DNA from: Ichthyophonus hoferi
Lineage: Eukaryota; Opisthokonta; Ichthyosporea; Ichthyophonida; Ichthyophonidae
Direction of reading: 5' to 3'
Assembly: GCA_002751075.1 (NCBI GenBank)
Contig: NAOQ01000155.1
Coordinates: 74,088 to 115,751, forward strand
Length of the DNA: 41,664 nt
Shown here one piece after another: positions 11,876 through 23,668 of this stretch. Each line of letters opens with the position of its first letter. Position 1 is the first letter of the stretch. A program made the translations under genes and the position numbers. A model generated the notes under the pieces. That model saw only the letters and a list, made by a program, of their open reading frames with translations. It was not told the DNA's origin and made no database searches.

Positions 11876-12770
11876 CTATGCTTTGCACTTAGCAACATTT
11901 GTCCACTTGCAAATCCCCGGAACATCCTTTTCAGGTGCACAAAAACCAGTGTTAGGGTTGAACACCATCTTGTCGGCACAATCAAGGTGGCTGACTACTT
12001 TGCCACTGTTGCACACAAAATACTTTCTGCAGTTATCTCCATCAGCATAGTATTTTCCATAACTGGCGGTCTGGTTTAGTGGACAATTAACCTTATATTT
12101 CTTTATACATGTTTTACTAACGACACAATAACGGAAATTAGGGTCAAAAACTTGACCATCTGGACAACCCCAGTGGTTTTGGCCTTTTTCTGGGCAGTTA
12201 TAATAGTTTTTGCAATTTGCATCATCAACATAGTTTGGGTTTGTGTCTGCCTTCCTATCGGTGGGACATAGGAAACCTTGGACAACAGTCTGGCTTGCAG
12301 TTAGCGCAAAAGCTAAATATTGTAATTGGGGATGGGGAACGTTAGTTGACGGAAAAACTATTGTATTTCAAATGCTGAAAACTACAAAAACATAATCAGC
12401 AACACAAAAAATACTGTTTATTATATAGGAAAAAATACAGTACAGTACATTCATAGTTGAAAATCATGTATGCATAGAACAAACCAAACAAAATACCCGC
12501 CAATTGCATAAAGCTAAGCCACTAAACAAGAACTCAATTCATAGATATTTATTTCTACCTTTGAAATAGTCTCCTAATTTTATAAACTAGCATTTTGGTT
12601 TTTCATTAAGAAATCCAAATAAAATAGTAGTCTTTCTTACACAAATACACAGTATAAATAATAGCTTTAGATTCCTAAACAATAAGAAAAATCCAAGATT
12701 TCAGTCACGATAACAGCAACATGAACCTCAGCTTACCCAAAATGCAGAGGGTCCTCCTGGATATAAACAT
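11876..12770 (-). CDS. Secreted chitin-binding protein, two CBM14 (peritrophin-A) domains
   Basis: Two exons, 12737-12770 and 11876-12312, joined GTAAGC...TTTAG in phase give 156 residues. Residues 1 to about 18 (MFISRRTLCIL, then AFALTAS) form a signal peptide. Domain 1 has six cysteines at 27, 45, 51, 61, 74 and 80, with the family pattern C-x-Y-Y-x-C followed by GCPDGQVFD. Domain 2 has cysteines at 88, 106, 112, 123, 136 and 146, with C-x-K-Y-F-V-C and MVFNPNTGFC. Each domain should form three disulfides and bind chitin; the protein is probably extracellular in a cuticle, egg coat, gut lining or similar matrix, or it shields or binds chitin in a parasite. The length suits a small peritrophin or cuticular protein. 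No stop or frameshift is seen. A TATA box and initiator lie upstream. The gene sits among transposon relics, inside an inverted repeat pair. No clean AATAAA follows; AATATA variants do, near 11763. Confidence 0.88.
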
Positions 12771-12814
12771 CTTCATTAATAATCGATCACTCAAAAAAAA
12801 ATGAATCGAATACT

Positions 12815-12853
12815 TCTGAGACAGTACATATACTATATATACCTTTTTATACC
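12815..12853 (-). promoter_or_regulatory. Core promoter of the chitin-binding gene (TATA box plus initiator)
   Basis: On the minus strand GGTATAAAAAGG (12842-12853) lies 34 bases before the A of CTCAGAAG (A at 12817), an arthropod-like TCA initiator. This would start transcription 47 bases before the ATG at 12770. The spacing is right for a TATA-Inr pair; the start site is inferred. Confidence 0.55.
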
Positions 12854-12924
12854 GTTATCTTATCATTTAAAAGAGAACCCTCGACATTGTCTCCGTACTT
12901 AATGGTTTAACAATCAAACCATTT

Positions 12925-13000
12925 AGACAAGATCAGATAGTTTTAGTGGCCCTCAGTGATCTATGAATTGTATTAGGCAATAAGGATTCTTACAACTGGT
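12925..13000 (+). repeat. Terminal-type repeat T, right copy flanking the chitin-binding gene
   Basis: Carries GACAAGATCAGATAGTTTTA, GTGGCCCTCAGTGATC and AGGCAATAAGGATTCTTAC. It is the inverse of 9625-9715 and a direct match to 17135-17195. It ends close upstream of the TATA box of the chitin-binding gene. Confidence 0.65.
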
Positions 13001-13015
13001 CCCATTGACATTGAC

Positions 13016-14037
13016 GTGTCCTTATTCTTATTGGAGTAATTTAATTAATGGAAAATAACCCCAAGATGTCCTCATTGCATAATCTATGAAATCAATCTGT
13101 TTGTACTTACCAATTGGTGGTTATTTCCGTCAGTAGTCTAAAAATATATGACAGCCCCTAGATCACAGCAATCAGCATACAGAGTTATGAAACCGTTCAC
13201 TTCAATGTAACAATATATTACATAGCACAGCAAGGTTTAAATTGGCCAATAAATATGCATAATATTTAAATGACCAGTACAATTTACACATTAATAACAA
13301 TTTTAATCTTTGAAAAATAGTGATCCTTTTGACCAAGTCGAACAACCAATCATATGTTAGTGCCCACATTCCATGCAATAATAAATTTACGTTGATTAAG
13401 AAGGTAATATGCTATTCTATTGGATTAATCATTCTCATGGTTCGCTTGTTATCTTAACTTCCGCCAATCTACATGTTCATCTGGAGTTGAATGGTCTTGC
13501 AACATATTCGTACCACATACCATGGTCCACGGTGTGGGATGCGCTGGCCGGGACAATCGTGAATATTTTAAAAAAATATTTGTTGTAAGATCGTTAAATC
13601 TATAAGTGAACACAAAGCTAAAGCTCCGGTAACAAACGGACCAGGAACTGATTGTTCCGATATAAGTCGATAGCGTCCGTAATTGGGTAAGTGTATTGGC
13701 CAAGAACGCGAGCACAAACATTAATGAGAGAATTGGAAGGATCTATTCAAAATAGGAGCCAATTATAATTTCTTTGAACAGGAATTGTTAATAAAAAAAA
13801 ACAAATAGTTGGTTCTTTATTCGCATGATGTCTTACGTAAACCTTAATTCACTTTCTCACATTCTGTTATTCGATAAATCCCAAAATAGCTCTATATGCT
13901 GCCTCAAACTTTGCGAGTGGTTTTACCAGGATTTGTGAAGTATTTTTATTGACTAATTTACGTCATGAAAGTTAAGAGACCCACTAGGATTGTCTGATTT
14001 TATCTCTATAATCTTACTAGACTAGCGTGTCTTTTAT
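13016..14037. other. Transposon-derived spacer
   Basis: I see no supported gene. It holds a diverged R2-type end (about 13535-13565, CGGGACAATCGTGAATATTT) and a shortened inverted T copy (13965-14010). A 90-codon minus-strand frame at 13449-13721 begins with a hydrophobic stretch but has no motif and overlaps the R2 end, so I do not call it. Confidence 0.45.
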
Positions 14038-15645
14038 TGAATGGCTGGGGTTTGCATAATAAATGGAAAAGTTGTAAAAAAACTTTGCACGCTTTGGTTT
14101 CAATAAATAATGTGAAAAAAAAAATAACGAAATAGAATACGTAATAGAGAGGAAATTGAAAGAAATTTACATTTTTGCTATTTTTATTGAAGGATTTGTA
14201 GTTTTTAAAAGCATTTCTTACTATTATTTGTTGAAGATAAAATTGGTATTTAAGAAAAATATACGTAGAATAGTCTGAGAGAGAAAATAGCAAATTTAAA
14301 CACCTTACACCTGAAACCCAAATACGTAATTACACATTTGCGTTTCAGGCATATGCGTAAACTACCTTCTAAGAGTATACTTTGTAATTTACAAAAAAAA
14401 AATCATATAAAACTTAAAATTACGTGCAGAAAAGAATGATCGTAAAGCTTTTTCATGTCTAAACAAAATATTGTTCAAACAGATCGTGAATTACAAAAGG
14501 AAAAAGTTGAAACCATATTTAAAATTACTGGTATAAGCAAGTCTGGAGGTCTATCACCTGAAACAATATGTGAGAAAAAATGACGGAGAATGCAATTTTG
14601 AGTCATTTATCGGAAGGAAAGGTAGGAAAATGGGCAAGAAAACTTTACTTAGAGCAAAGGTGCGCGAGATGATTAGTCGGGACAACTCTCTCGCACTAGT
14701 TGAATTGAGAAATATCCTTATTAATGAAGGAGAAAAAATCAGCCATTCTCGTTTGAATAGGGTGGTGAAGTTGAGTGGTTTGGTTAGGAAGAGGTCGAAA
14801 AAAGAAGCCGAATGTGATTCTAACAGAATCACATTTGAAAGCAGTTGCAGACTATGCTGCAACGATAATTGGAATAAGGAAAAAGAAATTTGTTTCCCTA
14901 GATGAATGTGGATTTAATTTACATGCATCTTTGTATTATGGGTAGGTAATGCCGAATGAGCATGCAGTAACATTCGTTAATCCAACAAGATGCCAGAATA
15001 TATCCATGTGTAGTATTCTTTCTCTCTCTGGCCTCATTTATAACAAGATGATCGATGGTGCATTTAATGAAGGACACTTTTCAACATTATTAAATGAGGC
15101 AATGAAGAAAAATTGCCTGGGTCTGGATATAGTCTTAGTAATGGACAATGCGAGGTTTCATCATTATCAGGAAGTTACAGATTTATTGATTTCCCATTCC
15201 ATCAGGCCACTATATTTGCCATCTTACTCACCGGACATGAACCCCATAGAAGGTGTATTCGGGTTGCTCAAAAGTAAAATCCATGCATATAGGCCAATTT
15301 CGACTACACGAGAAACCATGGAAGACTACATTCGAAAGAGCCTTGACGAGTTTAATTTCAACTCAAGCGCATCTCTAATATTTGCAAATTTATATAATAA
15401 AATTTGGGGAAAGGTCGATGAAGGATTTTCCAACTGAAGTATTCTTTTTTTTCTTCTTCTTGATTGTAAGAAATGCCTGTGGAAAATAAAATTTCTCTAG
15501 TGACAATAGCAAGAATTTAAATTTCTTTCAATTTCCTCTTTATTATTCTGTTTCGTTTTTGGTATATTTTTATATTCAAAATTTCCATTTATTGTAGTTT
15601 TGTCGAATTATTTCCGGGAACCCCTGCAAAACATTGGGACAACCC
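14038..15645 (+). mobile_element. Tc1/mariner-superfamily element M1 (DD34E type), defective
   Basis: A 1.6-kb element with long inverted end regions: left about 14044-14225 and right about 15464-15640. The two share ATAATAAATGG, GAGGAAATTGAAAGAAATTT and GCATTTCTTAC in inverted order. Outer ends are ragged (GGCTGGGG on the left, GGGACAACCCAGC on the right), so exact termini and the TA duplication are not certain. It encloses one broken transposase gene and abuts element M2 on its right. Confidence 0.75.
14456..15437 (+). pseudogene. Broken DDE_3 transposase of element M1
   Basis: A cut-and-paste transposase in three pieces. ATG at 14456 opens a helix-turn-helix region (MSKQNIVQTDRELQKEK). 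The frame slips near 14545-14560 into a second stretch (HLKQYVRKNDGECNF, then VRKRSKK), with a second slip near 14825-14840. A stop follows the Y-Y-G after the first catalytic block, at about 14942. The catalytic triad is still visible: D in SLDECGFNL, D in LVMDNARFHH, and E in YSPDMNPIEG, with 34 residues between the second D and the E, hence DD34E. The last 162 codons (14949-15437) are intact to the normal stop. Two frameshifts and one stop mean no full protein is made, but the damage is light, so the copy is not very old. Confidence 0.85.
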
Positions 15646-15849
15646 AGCATAATTCTATATCTTTTCACTTTCACAATAAGAATTTTAATCTACAAAATAG
15701 GAATGCCAATATTCGAAATAGGAATTTTAATCTTACAAATAGGAATTTTAAATTTCAATGTGAATTTTAAACTTTTATAAGAATCATCAAGCTATTCAAT
15801 AAAAACTAAAAACAAAGATAAGATAAAAACAATAAGGCCACTCAATATT

Positions 15850-16802
15850 TAATTTAAAACTAACATCTTCAAGTTCTAAAGGAGTAAAATATCTATTAAC
15901 ATTCGAAATGTTGTTAACACAATCAACAACCTCCACATTACTTATCGCCTAAGACATAAACAATTCTAATACTTTTAATCTATGCTTGGAAATTGGGAGA
16001 TTTTCACTATTATTCTTAAGCACAGACTCAATCCTAGAATCCATATTTTTTTTAACATGGGCCTTAACTTTTGATCAAACTGTTTCTATAAGATTCAACA
16101 TTAGGCTATAAAGTCTAATCCTTAAAAAATATTACCCTGGAATTCGGGCTCCAATAAAAGGGACTCCATTTGGCTATGACAACTTGCATTATCAATAGCA
16201 ATAACAGCAGGGGAGCCATAATTTACTCTTGCAGCTATAAGACAAACTCTCTTGAGCAGCTTCTCTTGTGAAAAAGCCTCTATGTATTTCCTGATGTGTA
16301 AGCCCCATTGTACATATACAGCCAACCATGTGAACATTGGCCCATCTTGTGCCGGCTGCAAGAGCATTGACCCGTAGACCACGTAACGCTCGACATCACG
16401 GCGAGATATAAACAGGTTGAAGTTGGTCTCACCATATATAATATGGGTTTTTCCCGAGAAAGATATTCCAACAACTGCCTTACGTAATCACATCTCTTTC
16501 CCTTGTTAACCTCAGAATTAGCCATCTCTGGTTCATTCCTCACAGATTTAACAGTATACAATAACGATTTTAAATGCTTGTTAATTGTCGTTATTGAAAC
16601 CGTTATCCCAAATTGGGAAAAAAGTAGTCTTACTAGTTCTTTACGAGCTATTCTTGAATTACTTTCCATATAACTCTCTAAGGAATTATAATATTTTTCT
16701 ATAATTTTTCTAAACCGACAACCACCTTTGGAGTCTTTCCGGTCACCCTCAAGAACCCATCTACATGCTGTTTCTTTCTGGTACAGAGTAGTTGGCAGCT
16801 AA
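15850..16802 (-). pseudogene. Broken DDE_3 transposase of element M2 (first catalytic Asp replaced by Gly)
   Basis: Homologous to the transposase family with DETNFNL and VIDNAPCHS blocks. From 16802 down to about 16450 one open frame gives TACRWVLEGDRKDSKGGCRF, then a helix-turn-helix part (LFSQFGITVSITTINKHLKS) and VRNEPEMAN. The frame slips by one near 16450 into YGETNFNLFISRRD, where the usual DET is GET, so the first catalytic aspartate is lost. The second block is IDNASCHSQMES. After a stop near 16122 the C-terminal third (LMLNLIETVW, then KVKAHVKKNMDSRIESVL) is readable in another frame with further stops. There is no start codon at the N-terminal end; the R1 repeat begins there. The copy is older than M1. 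Confidence 0.75.
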
Positions 16803-16926
16803 GCTTTTCCAGTGACCCCTGGAATTATATACAGCAACTATCTAGGTTATTTTACGCGACCACTTTTCCTGTTGGGTTTTTGTACAGCGGCGTGCCACGA
16901 GTTTAGTGTTGTGATTAATTTTAATT
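16803..16926 (+). repeat. Dispersed repeat R1, copy B (empty site for the MITE)
   Basis: Starts CTTTTCCAGTGACCCCTGGA and runs ATTATATACAGCAACTATCT through GTTGTGATTAATTTTAATT. It aligns with 7862-8382 except that the MITE is absent, so the target site can be read directly. Confidence 0.75.
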
Positions 16927-17134
16927 GATATTAATTTTATCTTTTAAAAGCTAAAACTTTATTGTACGTGCTTTTGGTTTTTTAGTGAATATTTTAATGA
17001 TCCTCATATGGAAGTCTAAAATTCACATATTGAAATTTAAAAGTCCAGTTTATAATATTCAAATTCTTATTTCGAAGATTAACATTCCTATTTTGAATAT
17101 TAAAATTCTTATTGTTAAGGTAAAAAGGGATAGT

Positions 17135-17195
17135 GGGCCTCAGTGATCTTCAATACGTTGTATTAGCCAATAAGGATTTTACGATAGGTCCATTG
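17135..17195 (+). repeat. Terminal-type repeat T, copy next to M2
   Basis: GTGGGCCTCAGTGATCTTCA, TATTAGCCAATAAGGATTTT and GATAGGTCCATTGACGTGG match 12945-13015 closely. This may be the outer end of the M2 family or an older flanking repeat. Confidence 0.6.
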
Positions 17196-17759
17196 ACGTG
17201 GATGCACACAAAATATATGCAAGTACTCACACCAATGAGGTAGCTAGCTAAAAAGCCATTCTAGGAAAGAGATATTAATATTGGGTTATCAAGATAAAGT
17301 GAGACAAGTATAAATGCAAATCGCAATAACTAATAAAGGCTCTGGCCGCTCACACATAGACGACCCCCTGGGTATACACGGCAGCCCCGCATGCCTGTGT
17401 ACATATACACTACAGTTATAGGCAAATCCGAATACGTTCGTGACACACAAAACTTTGCATTCATTTTTTTAAAAAAACTATATCATAATATACACATACT
17501 CCTATTATACAACATTCAATTGGCGACCCCGACACCCGTGGATAAGTCACTAGAACTATCGCAGTTTACTATAATATATAACTTTATTTGAAATATAAAC
17601 ATGTACACGAGTCTTTTTCTGACCGATGCAAATTAAACATGACCTCAAGCACATAACACGACAACCACAAAAATTCCTGCAGTGAATAAAGTAATAATAA
17701 TAATAAAGTTGTGATATAAGTAATTGCATAAGTTATAAATTAGCTGGATTATTGGGGGT
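17196..17759. other. Spacer between transposons and the NBS1 3' end
   Basis: I see no gene here. On the minus strand AATAAA at 17583-17588 is a candidate poly(A) signal for NBS1, about 285 bases past its stop codon. An (AAT)n run lies at 17690-17706. Confidence 0.4.
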
Positions 17760-17761
17760 TT

Positions 17762-17785
17762 ATTCACGACGGTCCCACATACTGT
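17762..17785 (-). repeat. Tc1-like terminal sequence just past the NBS1 stop
   Basis: On the minus strand TACAGTATGTGGGACCGTCG followed by TGAATA resembles the R2 end TACAGTGAGCGGGACCGTCA at 9953. It also contains a good acceptor (TTTCTTTACAG) and could act as an alternative last exon of NBS1; see the findings. Confidence 0.5.
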
Positions 17786-17872
17786 AAAGAAAAAGGAAAT
17801 AGTTAAAATTTGTTATCTCATTTTACATTATAATAAGTAATATTAAATTATATTAAAATACTAACTGAACAG

Positions 17873-19666
17873 TTATTTGAACTCATGACACATATCACCA
17901 TTCCCATCTATAACCTTAGTATTATTCCTATGATGAAATAGATGTACAGAGCATAAGCTAGTAAAGGTGAACATGCTTTTGCATAATCCTATAATCAGTA
18001 ACTGCATAGTTGTTATAAAGTACTCAGGAGTTCAAATATAATTGGAACATAGACCATCGTGATATACATTAAAATAAAGCCAACACATGCCATCATATTC
18101 TTGTATCATTACCTTTACATACCTGTACATATATCTATGCATATATCTGTCCATAAACATATAGGAATTCTGATGCAGTCAAGGGAAGATATGATCTCTA
18201 ACCAATAACACCAGGCCAGAGTAGTGCCAATGATACTAGTGTGACACGCACCTGGGTGTTTAATTTACATATATTGAAAGATTAAATGAACAAATGGCCC
18301 ATCCTTACCCCATATTATCTCTGACTTCCATTCCTCCATGTAACTGTAAGCCATCATTACCAATGATCTTGGCCGTAGAGTAGACCACTTTGTGTTGAAT
18401 CTAGAATCAATTCAGTCATTAATTGGATAAATATCAAAAAAATGGTTCCCATGTATTTATGAATATATATACAAACAAATAAACATGCATTCTTATACCT
18501 TTTATACTAATCCTTCCATCTATATTGTTTAATATCCGTATAATTATCTCTATATCCTCCTGCTTCAATATTCATATAAATATATGTATCTATATCCTTA
18601 ACTAAGTATCATTTTTCCTATACATATATATATATAATCAACACACCACTAATGGTATATATATCACAAAAATAGAGATACCTGAAAATTTATAAGACTG
18701 GTATCACAAAAAAGATTTTAATACATCATTATCTATTAATAGCCCTAATAGTTGATTGGGGTACATTTTTATTGGATCTTAACGTTCTAACATTATTGGA
18801 TATCAGAATAATCTGAGCTCCCTTGAGCCTAGAAGTTTATTGGTTGGTTATCATCTTATAAATTTCTATTCATTAATTGTTGTTTGCATCCCAATGTTTG
18901 CTATCTATTGGATTTTAGCAAATAAAATTTCTACATCAACCCATTTGGTTTTCTTGTACAGATGGGTCCCTTAATATGTATGTTTACAGGCTTTATTACA
19001 TTATCATTATAACATTATATTATACCATATCATAATACATTATGTTATACTATACTAAATTGCATCATATTATAGTATTATACAATACATTATACCATAA
19101 TACAGTATTTTAACCTAAATCAAATTATTTCTTATCATATTATCTAGGGAATTGTACTACATTATATCCACATACAGTAAAGCTACCCTTACAAAGTAGT
19201 CTCACTTGACCTCAAATAGGCAAATAATAGATTTGTGACTGACCTTCTTAAAAACCTTGTAATTGATAAGTCCAGCTGGAATTGGGCGTTTTATTCCACT
19301 GTTTTAAAACAGGCGATCCAATTAGAATACCCATTAAAATTTAGAATGGTTGAAGTGAACAAATGGGCAATGCAAGGAAGAAGGTTAAATGTGTATTTAG
19401 AGGTATGCCTAGTAATTATGCGTTAACGATGCGGTAGAGGGAATGACATACACCAATGATCTCATAGCATCACAAACACATTGGCCACATGCCTTCTTTC
19501 TGAATTGCGCCCACTATTCTGTTATATATATTCATATAGATAGATAGATACCTACCTACATACATACATGCATACATATGTAAATACATAATATACATAT
19601 ATATACATACATACAGACATACATACATAAATACGTACATACGTGCATGCATGATACAAACATATA

Positions 19667-19698
<32 letters not shown>

Positions 19699-22600
19699 CT
19701 TATATAGTGAATACATATCATTATATAAACATTACTCTATATATATAGTAAACATATCACTTATTAATGATTAAAAAATGCAGCCAGTCCTGTGTGAGAC
19801 ATAACCCATATTACCTGCATGGCTTACGTTGAAGTGGATTGTTAACTACCAATGGTATCCGCTCTACAATAACATTTCCATCAACCATTGGTGCATCATT
19901 ATCGCCATTCAAGGCCTTACAAAGAGAACCAACACGTGTCAGTCAACATATTTAAATAACTGAGACACACAGCCACAATAACTACAAAAAATTGGTTTGG
20001 ATGATTGCCGCAATAGAACGCTGGGAGAAATGTTGCAAAATATTATAAAATACATTGATAGTAATAAAACTATATGCTATGAATCATTTGTAAATAAAAG
20101 ACTAATTGGATGATAGCAAAGACATTTGAGTCAAAGAACTACCATAGTCTATTCGAAAGTAGAAATTACTAAAATATTATAAAGCAAACCCAAAAAAATA
20201 GCACAATAGACAATACCTTGTAGGGGAGTCCCATATTGGTCCCCTCTCTTTGATTGGCCTGTACAGGGGGGTCCATGAATGTAATTTGCACATCCTTTGA
20301 GCCCATAGGGGGGGGCTCAACTGATTCATATGTAGCCCACCAGGTATTCGTATTTCTAATGAGAAAATGTTACTTGATATCCTATAGCATTGCATGCTAA
20401 AATATATACCTCATCTATGGTTGGTAAACCGAGACTAGAATATAATATACGATACAATGGTAGTTTTTATATATCCTCAACGTTTATCTCTAATTTTTAA
20501 TATATATATTAAAACAACGGACCAATACAAATGTATAACTTCCGGAATGTATTAAGATGTGCTTGGGGTATAATCCAGTAACCAGAAGATATACTAAAGC
20601 ATATCATTGTACTCTCAGATATGCCATTATACTGTCAAATAGATGGCTATACTCCTACACATACTATTACACTATTATGCATATTATACTACCCTACATA
20701 TTATATATATACATACATACATACATAAATATATACATACATACAATCTTAAACAAAAACCAATATATGATATCTTATATTCATCTACTAAAAAGAGCCT
20801 AGCAGCTATAACTATCTATAAACACATATCCCATAGTATATGCCATACACATAGAGACATATATACATAAGCCAATACAACTAGGTAAAATAATTAATAA
20901 GTGATACTAACCTACTCCGTGGTTGTGATGGCACCGAAGAGGCTTCATTGTCATTGTGGTGGTCATTATCTTCTAACAACTCACTAAGACCCTGATTAAC
21001 ATCTCTACTATCCTCATCTTTAGTTATTCTAATGTTATGTAGGTTGGAATTATTGTCTTTTAAAATATGGGTCGGGGCAAACCATTCATGTGCAGGTTCG
21101 TTTTGTTCACTTTCTGGAACAAATGAATCACTACCTCGCACAGGTTTCTTAGATATATCAATAGAGGGTACGGGGTCATCAAGAAGGTCCTTAAGCACTG
21201 AATCATGCGCAGTGACTACAATGTCTATATGCTGGCTTGTGGCCTGTTAGAGATGGGTAGAGGGTATGCGTATAAATACTTCATAATGCACTTGAAAGAA
21301 GATAACATATGTTAGCTTACAAGCAGCGTCATGTCATTCATATCTGCAGAATATCTAAAAGATAAATATCCAGCTAGGCGCAGGCATCTCTACAGGAATA
21401 CACTTGTAGAAAAGAAAACTTGAATGCACGTCAACAATGTGTTATAAAAGCAACTAATAATACTGTTTCAGATCTACATGATGTTAGATATTAGTATAAA
21501 ACTATGTTGGTGTGGAACCACGAGAAGGCGGAGTACCTTGGCTAACATACATCTTATATACATACACCAGTGTTATCACCGTTATCACAATACCCTATAC
21601 CCACATGGTCTACTATTCCTATCCTATACTACTATAATATAACCTCCATACTTTGTAATTATACTAGCACCAATATTAAGAAGAGGGATAAGTTGAACAG
21701 ACAAGGCAGGAACACAACATAACCAATCATTAGAGAAACCAATAATAGAGAGTATGGGTAAGATATAGTAGTATATACATGTGTATAGATGAGAGTAGTA
21801 CATACCCCCTTCAATAACTCCTTCTCTTTTAGTCCTTCCCTAGCCATAAAGGGTTTTTCTTTTCTTAATTCAGCAACTGTCGTTGATGCATTTAGGGTTC
21901 TAGTCGCACTTACCGCACTGTTAGTGTGAGATAACCTGGGTGTCAACCCTGCAATTGCCTTATCTTCTGACTCACATGGATATACATTAGCTGTACCAAT
22001 AGGTCGATCGCTCAGTATGGGAGTATCGTGTGAGGGGAAGAGGTTGGAGGCATTCAGCTCATGGTCATTGTGGTCATTCTGTACTTGTCCCCTTGTGCTG
22101 TTATCATGGGCAACGAGGATATGCACAGGTACTGCATGATCACTAGACAAGACTTTCATAATAGGTTTCGGGTTATCATCCTTTGATATCACCCTCTGTG
22201 GTGGTTTCAGTATTACTTCTCTTAGTTATATTCTTTTTCATGGCCTCAACTCTATACCAAATGTTTTGGTATGCATATATTAACAGGACTACAACATCCC
22301 ATCTTACATAAATGTAGCCTTTACAGCTTATTCCTATACATGGATACGAGAGAGACCAAACACTACAAAGGCCACACACACAAGCCTTCACCATCTAGCC
22401 TTCTAGGACCATTCAATCACAACGACAATATCAGCTACATAAATACATGAAATATTATACAACAGGCTATACAATAACATGTTGGTGTAGGATACTAAAC
22501 ACTTGTAAAAATATATGTTATCTCCACGGACAACATATGTACACGAACGCGTAGAAGTAATCAAAACAAACACACAGAACCCATTCATATCACATAATAA

Positions 22601-23512
22601 CCTGTTTTTCATTATGTTCCAACACGCCTCTCAATTATTTATCCCTTCCTACTCTACACCTCACCATAAGATATATAAAGGTTTGTCTGGGACAGATTAG
22701 GGACTCATAATGATGTAGTAAAACTGAATAAAGACTATATAGTTTTCATCTTAAATTCCCTGCTTACTTGTAGTATTCGGCTGCCACATGAGTGAGATAA
22801 TTACTTAGCAGGTTGAAATTGGCAATAATAATATAGTGTATTATAGTACAATGTAAGCCATATACCTGGCTATCCTTCCTAGCGATTTTAAAGGGTGGTT
22901 CCACCTGTTCCATATCCCCCCTTACACCCTGCACTGTTTCAGTGTCCAATCTCTTTGATGTCTTTAATGTCTCGGTTGATGCTCTCTCCCTCTCTATAAG
23001 TGCTAATGGTCCCTTACCTAATCGGCTAGGAACTATAGCCGTTTTGTTTGGAAGGGAAGCTGAAAAGGTTTGGCTTTTGAGGGACTGAGGTTTAATTGGA
23101 CGGGTTTCAGCATGACCAAATATAGACATTAAGCAAGCACTTAATTGGGTAGATAAAAAGGGTATAGTGAGAATTAGAAAACCGGATGAGGGTAAAATTA
23201 CAAGATATTCAATCACAATAGAATAAATATAAAAATATCTGAAAGAAGCAGAGCAGGGTACACGTGGAAAACACCAACAGGCCCAAATAATACATACAAC
23301 ACGCCTCTATTTTAGAGGTAATAAACTACCTACATTACAATTTCTTGTCAACCATCCCCTGTCCCCGTTATATAACACAGGAAAAAGACCTCTACCATTT
23401 ATATAGTATATATACATATACACATACATATACCTATACCTACACATATACATACACATATAGATATACATATACATATACACATACATATAAATATACA
23501 TATACATATACG

Positions 23513-23558
<46 letters not shown>

Positions 23559-23633
23559 TATATATACATATACCTATACATACACATATACATATACATA
23601 TACCTATACATACACATATACATATAAATATAC

Positions 23634-23668
<35 letters not shown>

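Larger units (their letters stand above)
15650..17195 (-). mobile_element. Second DDE_3 element M2, defective, minus orientation
   Basis: Inverted end regions of about 200 bases: 15650-15835 (inverted) and 16935-17130, sharing blocks such as AAAATTCTTATTGTNAAGGT, CATTCCTATTTTG and TTCACAT(A)TTGAAATTTAAAA. A T-type repeat (17135-17195) follows the right end. An R1 repeat (16803-16926) lies between the transposase and the right end, apparently replacing or forming part of the 5' non-coding region. The same subterminal sequence occurs in solo form at 9.0-9.4 kb, so this family was active here more than once. Confidence 0.65.

Noticed and set aside
13449-13721. 90-codon minus-strand frame with a signal-like start
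   Set aside because: It overlaps a diverged transposon end (CGGGACAATCGTGAATATTT) and has no cysteine pattern or motif.
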